From NCBI GenBank assembly GCA_002396665.1, contig DGYJ01000011.1, forward strand, positions 2,971 through 22,214: a DNA stretch of 19,244 nt. The letters are read 5' to 3'. The position numbers and the translations under genes are program-made. Of the stretch, positions 15,078 to 19,244 are shown piece by piece. This stretch comes from Bdellovibrionaceae bacterium UBA5009. Its GTDB lineage: Bacteria; Bdellovibrionota; Bdellovibrionia; Bdellovibrionales; Bdellovibrionaceae. Under the pieces are notes generated by a model. The model saw nothing but the letters and a program-made list of their open reading frames with translations. It ran no database searches and was not told the origin of the DNA. Within the stretch, counting starts at the first letter, position 1, and each line of letters opens with the position of its first letter.

Positions 15078-16532
15078 ATGGACGAGAAAAAACCTGTTTC
15101 GAAAATTATATCCACGATTTGGTCTCTGCTTTTGCCCGCGGCCAGCCAATTATCGACCACAGGACTTCTTCAGTTTGCCACTCTTCTTGCTTTGACATTG
15201 GCATCCCCAAAAACCCCCGCCGCCCTTTCCATGGAGCTTCCCGAAGCCATCCGCTTTTACAAAACCCCCGATAGCAAATTTCCCTCAGGGCAGGCCTCTT
15301 TATTTGAGCTTGAAAAGTATGCCGTGTCGGCCCAAACCCAGGCCGACTACCGAGGCCAATGGAATAGCCGCAGCTACAACCTTTCAAGTCAGCAGATTGT
15401 GAAAGAGAATCAGCTCCTCAGCCTTGCCCAAACAACTCGAATGACTTTAGCCCGCAAAGATCCCCACACCTCTTCCAAAGTGGTTATGCCCATTTCCCAG
15501 GGTAAAAATATTCGCATCCTTGAATCAAAACAATTTTGGACCCTGGTCGAATTTGAAAAAAAAATTGGTTGGGTCACATCTTCAGACATCCAAAGTCTGA
15601 GTGAAGACCCAGGCTACGCCATCAACTTTATTGATTCTTTTCTTAGAAAAAAGCCCAGCTACGAATCCGAGCCCCTGACCACAATTCCTAGAACAACTAC
15701 TTTTAAAAATTTTAAAATTCAAAACAATTGGCTTGAAGTCGAATACAAAAACAAAACCGGATTCGTTGATTTGAATCACGTTTATCTGCGCGCGGACTTC
15801 GCAAAATGGGCCCATCACAAAACGATGGGCTGGTTGCGTGTTAAAAATCGCGAAGGCAATTTTGTTCGCACAGAAGATAAAATACTTATCCCTTTAGCCG
15901 AAATCACTGGGTATATCGGCGACAATCATCGTGCTTTCATGCTGGAGTCCATCGAAAACGGGCCGCAAATTCGTTCGCTGGTCCAATTGCTCAGCATCGA
16001 AGGACAACAGTGGAAATCCAGCGCCATCGAAGGCCATGGCATTGTTTGGTGGAAAAGAAATAACCCTGGCGACAAATCCGTGACCGATACCCCTGCAAAA
16101 GCTGATGTCGTCAAAATTTCAACCACACAAATTCTTGAAAAAGATATTTTTTCTTATTCATTTATTGATTCGAAAAGTTTTAAAGGACTGATTTCTGCCA
16201 ATGGAGTCTACAAAAGCAAAGATGGGCTTGAATGGGAAAAAATCCAAACCTTCGGCAATAGCAACGAACCCGTGGCCATTATTCCAGGCAAAGGCTGGTT
16301 TGTGGGGGCCTACCGCAGCCTTGATGAAGGCAAAAGCTTTGAACCCTACATTCGCTGGGACAGACTGACAGAGACCATTGAAAATCGCTTTGCGCGTGCA
16401 CCCATGTTTCTTAAAATATTAAAAATCGAGACCAACAAAAATAATAAATTACAAATTATTTTAGATGCAGGATTTAAAAGAATTAGCCTTCAATCAACAT
16501 CTGATCAAACAGACTGGGTCGTCTTAAAATAG
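15078..16532 (+). CDS. Exported protein with SH3-like segments and C-terminal Asp-box
   Basis: A 484-residue protein with no assigned function. The N-terminus is an unusually long export signal or anchor: a charged start (MDEKKPVSK) and hydrophobic stretches at about 11-23 and 29-43, with possible cleavage around TPAALS. Two bacterial SH3-like segments follow, about 122-173 (ending in GWVTSSDI) and 192-238 (ending in TGFVDLNHVYLR). Near the C-terminus a full Asp-box, S414-L-D-E-G-K-S-F421, and a shorter variant, SKDGLEW at 380-386, suggest a partial beta-propeller. Wall or surface binding is a plausible role. The ATG has no clear Shine-Dalgarno; an in-frame TAA lies 12 bases upstream, so this is the first start. 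The 3' end overlaps convergent plsC by 28 bases. Confidence 0.8.
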   Translation: MDEKKPVSKIISTIWSLLLPAASQLSTTGLLQFATLLALTLASPKTPAALSMELPEAIRFYKTPDSKFPSGQASLFELEKYAVSAQTQADYRGQWNSRSYNLSSQQIVKENQLLSLAQTTRMTLARKDPHTSSKVVMPISQGKNIRILESKQFWTLVEFEKKIGWVTSSDIQSLSEDPGYAINFIDSFLRKKPSYESEPLTTIPRTTTFKNFKIQNNWLEVEYKNKTGFVDLNHVYLRADFAKWAHHKTMGWLRVKNREGNFVRTEDKILIPLAEITGYIGDNHRAFMLESIENGPQIRSLVQLLSIEGQQWKSSAIEGHGIVWWKRNNPGDKSVTDTPAKADVVKISTTQILEKDIFSYSFIDSKSFKGLISANGVYKSKDGLEWEKIQTFGNSNEPVAIIPGKGWFVGAYRSLDEGKSFEPYIRWDRLTETIENRFARAPMFLKILKIETNKNNKLQIILDAGFKRISLQSTSDQTDWVVLK

Positions 16533-17239
16533 GGATTCATCATATCGTAAACTTTTTGCTGCAAATGATGTCGCGTTTCTAAACTTTCACCATCAGTTGA
16601 AACAGAACTCAAAATATTCAATTGAATTTCACTATGCCACTTACCCATATTCACAAAGAAAGTTTTCTTTGGCCACACCGGGGCCGCCCCACGAATCACC
16701 AGGGGAACCACTGGGGCCTTTGAACTTATAGCAAACACAAAGGGACCTGCCTTAAAGGGGGCCAATACTTCGGCCTCTTGGCGCGTGCCCTCTGGAGCTA
16801 AAACAAATTTTTCACCGGCTTCGATTCTGGCCCGCGATTTTTCATAATGACGGTAAACTTTTTCGCGCTTCGAACGATCTATTGGCAAAATACCAACTCT
16901 TCGCATGGCATAACCGAAAAATGGAATTTTAAAAAGTTCAACCTTCGCTCCGAAGCGAAGCTCTGGCAAAATAGAATAGATTGCAAAAATATCAAAAAAA
17001 CTGGTGTGGTTAAAAAGGAATACACAGCCACCAGCAGGAACATTTTCCAAACCCTGAACTTTGACTGAAACCCCTGCCAGTAAACATGTCCCGCGGGCCC
17101 AGGTGCGAATAATGACATTATCTATGCGACGATCATTCAACAAAATATTCGTCGTTAAAACAAGAATGCTGCAAACAACTGTGTAGATGGGGAAAATAAT
17201 CAAAAAAAGCAGGGCCCGCAGCCACCTTATTAAAAACAT
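16505..17239 (-). CDS. plsC: 1-acyl-sn-glycerol-3-phosphate acyltransferase (PlsC family)
   Basis: A 244-residue membrane acyltransferase that would convert lysophosphatidic acid to phosphatidic acid using acyl-ACP or acyl-CoA. Motif I, N77-H78-TSFF-D83, is the catalytic HX4D; motif II is GILPIDRS; motif III is APEGTR (148-153), where FPEGTR is usual; the motif IV proline region is VVPLVIRG. The N-terminal hydrophobic segment (about 9-34) anchors it to the inner membrane. Its ATG shares one base with the stop of the upstream gene (TAATG), so the two are very likely translationally coupled. The 3' end overlaps the convergent SH3-protein gene by 28 bases. The family also includes acyltransferases for other acceptors, so the acceptor is not certain. 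Confidence 0.92.
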   Translation of the reverse strand: MFLIRWLRALLFLIIFPIYTVVCSILVLTTNILLNDRRIDNVIIRTWARGTCLLAGVSVKVQGLENVPAGGCVFLFNHTSFFDIFAIYSILPELRFGAKVELFKIPFFGYAMRRVGILPIDRSKREKVYRHYEKSRARIEAGEKFVLAPEGTRQEAEVLAPFKAGPFVFAISSKAPVVPLVIRGAAPVWPKKTFFVNMGKWHSEIQLNILSSVSTDGESLETRHHLQQKVYDMMNPYFKTTQSV

Positions 17240-18324
17240 TATTGACCCACCGGGAAAAGCCGCAGTCGTGCCGCTGACTTTTGTCTTTCTTTATAGGCCT
17301 CGTGCACGGCCACACCTTTTTGCGATTCTGCCCTGGATTTTTCATCCATTATTTGGACTTCAAATGGATAGAAAAAGCTAAAACGTTCTTTGCCTTCTGG
17401 CTGAATATGGATCAATTTACGAGTGATAAATTTAATAAACTTAAAATCTTTTGATGACTGATCATTGGGTTTACGAAATATTCCCGCATGGATCATTTCA
17501 TCATCAAAAATCTTTTGCAAAGCCACCCGATCTTTAGCTTCGGGCATCCCCTTAGCCTTTTCACAGACTTGAACAAAAAGATCTGCGGGGTAAAGATTAT
17601 TCGAAGACTGATCAGGCATGATGTGGGGAAAGCTCATCAAATTTTGCTCAACAATAAAACGAATCACCTGAAAAGAATCAAAAAGATCCTTGGTCACAAA
17701 GCGAACACCCAACTTGTCGTAGATCCGCATGGCCACTGCATCAGGTTTAGCAAGCAACTTAATCACAGCACTTGTTGAAGTTTTAAATGGCTTCACTTCA
17801 AAATCCAACAACTCTACCCTTTGATTTTCATCAGCGGAACTGACCAGATAGGGCTTGTGATTACTGCCATCCATACGAACAGCATTTTGAAATGGAGTAA
17901 TAATTTGCTTTTGAATTTCGTGGGAAAAGGCGCTGAACAGATCGCTTTCGGCATGAACAAAAACATGCATACATCTTAAGATGGCGCAGGACCACTTTTG
18001 CATGATCATCTGATCTTCGGCGCGGGATTGACTGGCCATTCTTAATAAAGACAATAGATCTTCAATTTTTTTGGGTTCGCGAATTTTTTCTGGGATATCT
18101 GCCAATTGAAAACCTAAACGCTCTGTCATCAGTACGACCGCACGACGATGAAAATAAAAAAGCTGTTGCACAGAGTGTTCGTTGGATAAAGAAAAACCAT
18201 AGCTTTCGATAAATGATTTTGCTGCTTCGTCAGTGTGAATATGCAATCGAGGCATATCCAAAACAGAACGCCCACCGGCGACAGTATTTAAAACATCAGG
18301 GTTAAAATCGAAACGAAATGGCAT
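17239..18324 (-). CDS. Uncharacterised protein (TIGR04552-like) with a RelA/SpoT synthetase-like C-terminal domain
   Basis: A 361-residue protein counted from ATG 18324; a TTG at 18363 would add 13 residues. The N-terminus (GGRSVLDMPRLH at 17-28) resembles family TIGR04552 as I remember it, unverified. Residues about 40-140 are helical. From about 180 the pattern recalls a RelA/SpoT nucleotidyltransferase: KPDAVAMRI, then YD203KLGVRFVTKD, matching the strand with the catalytic Asp (RelSeq D264). Next comes FE322VQI, matching the catalytic Glu (RelSeq E323), then GVAVHEAYKE (337-346). Spacing from EVQI to GVAxHxAYKE equals that in E. coli SpoT. Differences: RT after EVQI is MD, the segment before D203 is shortened, and GYQSLHT is not recognisable. 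There is no HD hydrolase domain. A single-base TAATG overlap couples it to plsC. It may be an alarmone-type synthetase or a non-catalytic relative. Confidence 0.75.
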   Translation of the reverse strand: MPFRFDFNPDVLNTVAGGRSVLDMPRLHIHTDEAAKSFIESYGFSLSNEHSVQQLFYFHRRAVVLMTERLGFQLADIPEKIREPKKIEDLLSLLRMASQSRAEDQMIMQKWSCAILRCMHVFVHAESDLFSAFSHEIQKQIITPFQNAVRMDGSNHKPYLVSSADENQRVELLDFEVKPFKTSTSAVIKLLAKPDAVAMRIYDKLGVRFVTKDLFDSFQVIRFIVEQNLMSFPHIMPDQSSNNLYPADLFVQVCEKAKGMPEAKDRVALQKIFDDEMIHAGIFRKPNDQSSKDFKFIKFITRKLIHIQPEGKERFSFFYPFEVQIMDEKSRAESQKGVAVHEAYKERQKSAARLRLFPVGQ

Positions 18325-18411
18325 AGTCCTATTGACGAAGATGTTGGCCTCAGTGTCAAGCAAGGGATGCTTGCGTTAGCGTTCACAGTTGCCACAAGGC
18401 TGTAGTCATTT

Positions 18412-19086
18412 TTATTGTGATACTACAGCACAACTTGCAGTTTGAAAACTGCCAAGGCTGCCAGATTTTAAGGCAGAATTATCTGCTGATTTTGTGTTGT
18501 TAAAAAGCACCTGGGCGCGAACAACATTACCTTGGACTGTTCCACTGACAACAACTGATCCATAATCATCTGTAAAAGTTGTCGAAAACTGACCTGTGCT
18601 AGCATTGTAGCTGTTGTTTGAACCAGCACTGTAGCCGATCTGAATCGGAGTGTTTCCACTTTGTGTTGAATAGCTATCATAGACGATCAAGTTCAAAACC
18701 GATGAAGTCATTTGACCGTTGACGACTTTGAATTGAAATTGAGTGTTCACACCTGTGGCATTTGTTTGACCCGTTCCATCCAGGTCGCCCAAGGCAGATT
18801 CAACATTGGCAACAGTATCAATGGCTGAAAAGTAATTCACATAGGAAGCTCTAAATCCAATGGCTTGAGCGCTGTCTTGAAGAATTCGAGCATAGGGATA
18901 TTGTGTAGTACATGGAGGATTTAAGTTTGAAGTCACCTGACCGCCGCCACCTGAACCATCAGAAGCAACGGCATCACCTCGCCCGCCAGAACCTGCACCG
19001 ATTCGAGCATCACTTGATTTCTTTTTTGCGCAGGCAGAAAGGCCCATGGCAATACTGACAACAAGTAATAGGGTTAGCTTTTTCAT
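18412..19086 (-). CDS. Lipoprotein of unknown function
   Basis: A 224-residue protein with a clear lipoprotein signal: MKK, a hydrophobic core, and lipobox LSAC with the lipidated C19. Ala at +2 predicts outer-membrane sorting under the E. coli Lol rule. Residues 20-55 are Lys/Ser then Gly/Ser-rich and probably disordered. The rest is Ser/Thr/Asn/Gly-rich and beta-strand-like. C59 (NPPC) and a Cys near the C-terminus (TASCAVVSQ) could form a disulfide. I recognise no domain. AGGAG lies six bases before the ATG. It is 87 bases upstream of the TIGR04552-like gene on the same strand, with only a weak hairpin between. Confidence 0.82.
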   Translation of the reverse strand: MKKLTLLLVVSIAMGLSACAKKKSSDARIGAGSGGRGDAVASDGSGGGGQVTSNLNPPCTTQYPYARILQDSAQAIGFRASYVNYFSAIDTVANVESALGDLDGTGQTNATGVNTQFQFKVVNGQMTSSVLNLIVYDSYSTQSGNTPIQIGYSAGSNNSYNASTGQFSTTFTDDYGSVVVSGTVQGNVVRAQVLFNNTKSADNSALKSGSLGSFQTASCAVVSQ

Positions 19087-19111
19087 AAGTGCTCCTCTGG
19101 CAGATCTGACC

Positions 19112-19130
19112 GCCTATAAGATACATAGGC
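19112..19130. repeat. Inverted repeat GCCTAT-N7-ATAGGC upstream of the lipoprotein gene
   Basis: A perfect 6-bp inverted repeat with a 7-base centre, 26 bases upstream of the lipoprotein ATG. It may be a leader hairpin or an operator near the -10 region; no promoter could be placed with confidence. Confidence 0.4.
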
Positions 19131-19149
19131 AAAGAGCGGGCCAAAGAGG

Positions 19150-19166
19150 TGTCTCAGGATGAGACA
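19150..19166. repeat. Inverted repeat TGTCTCA-GGA-TGAGACA upstream of the lipoprotein gene
   Basis: A perfect 7-bp inverted repeat with a 3-base centre, 64 bases upstream of the lipoprotein ATG. There is no T-tract on either strand, so an intrinsic terminator is unlikely. A regulator binding site is the better guess. The remaining bases to the window edge show no gene I can support. Confidence 0.45.
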
Positions 19167-19244
19167 AAATGGATTAAATTTAAACTCTTAATGAAGCGAA
19201 ATACGACTTAACAGCTTTAGCACCTCAGCAAACCCAAGGCAGCC

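Noticed and set aside
15038..15274. Plus-strand frame overlapping the start of the SH3-protein gene
   Set aside because: Different frame, no domain or signal, and the SH3-protein frame shows coherent domains through this region.
18384..18402. Possible terminator hairpin between the lipoprotein and the TIGR04552-like gene
   Set aside because: The stem is broken by a three-base bulge and no U-tract follows, so it does not qualify as an intrinsic terminator.

Overview
The window is a gene-dense, moderately low-GC stretch of a Gram-negative bacterium. Gene content suggests a predatory or free-living Bdellovibrionota relative: a fused isobutyryl-CoA mutase, a secreted metallocarboxypeptidase, envelope lipoproteins, and a protein resembling the uncharacterised TIGR04552 family as I remember it. 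The lineage is an inference from gene content and style only. I see no rRNA, tRNA, CRISPR array, insertion sequence or prophage. No stretch over 300 bases lacks a gene.

Left part (1-4900): the 5' portion of a secreted thioredoxin-like protein (minus strand, cut by the window edge) is divergent from an Spx/YffB-type ArsC-family protein. Convergent to that is feoB-feoA for ferrous iron uptake. Behind feoA lies a two-gene toxin-antitoxin-like module with a perfect palindrome over its promoter. Then come two COG0720 tunnel-fold genes placed head to head only 27 bp apart: one QueD-like for queuosine, and one lacking the usual catalytic Cys and His.

Middle part (4900-9660): a secreted zinc carboxypeptidase (M14), phosphatidylserine decarboxylase, a COG2509-type FAD protein and a periplasmic dienelactone-hydrolase-like enzyme. 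These are packed as convergent pairs that overlap or nearly touch.

Right-middle (9716-14838): a minus-strand cluster of 3-hydroxybutyryl-CoA dehydrogenase, enoyl-CoA hydratase and IcmF. Together they would take valine-derived isobutyryl-CoA to butyryl-CoA and then through crotonyl-CoA and 3-hydroxybutyryl-CoA to acetoacetyl-CoA. The acyl-CoA dehydrogenase and thiolase steps are not encoded here.

Right part (15078-19244): an exported protein with two SH3-like segments and a C-terminal Asp-box, then on the minus strand a PlsC-type acyltransferase translationally coupled (TAATG) to an uncharacterised protein. The C-terminal half of that protein carries a RelA/SpoT-synthetase-like signature, including EVQI followed at exact SpoT spacing by GVAxHxAYKE. 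This is the most striking observation in the window: a possible unrecognised alarmone-synthetase-like protein tied to phospholipid synthesis. A lipoprotein of unknown function closes the window, with two inverted repeats upstream.
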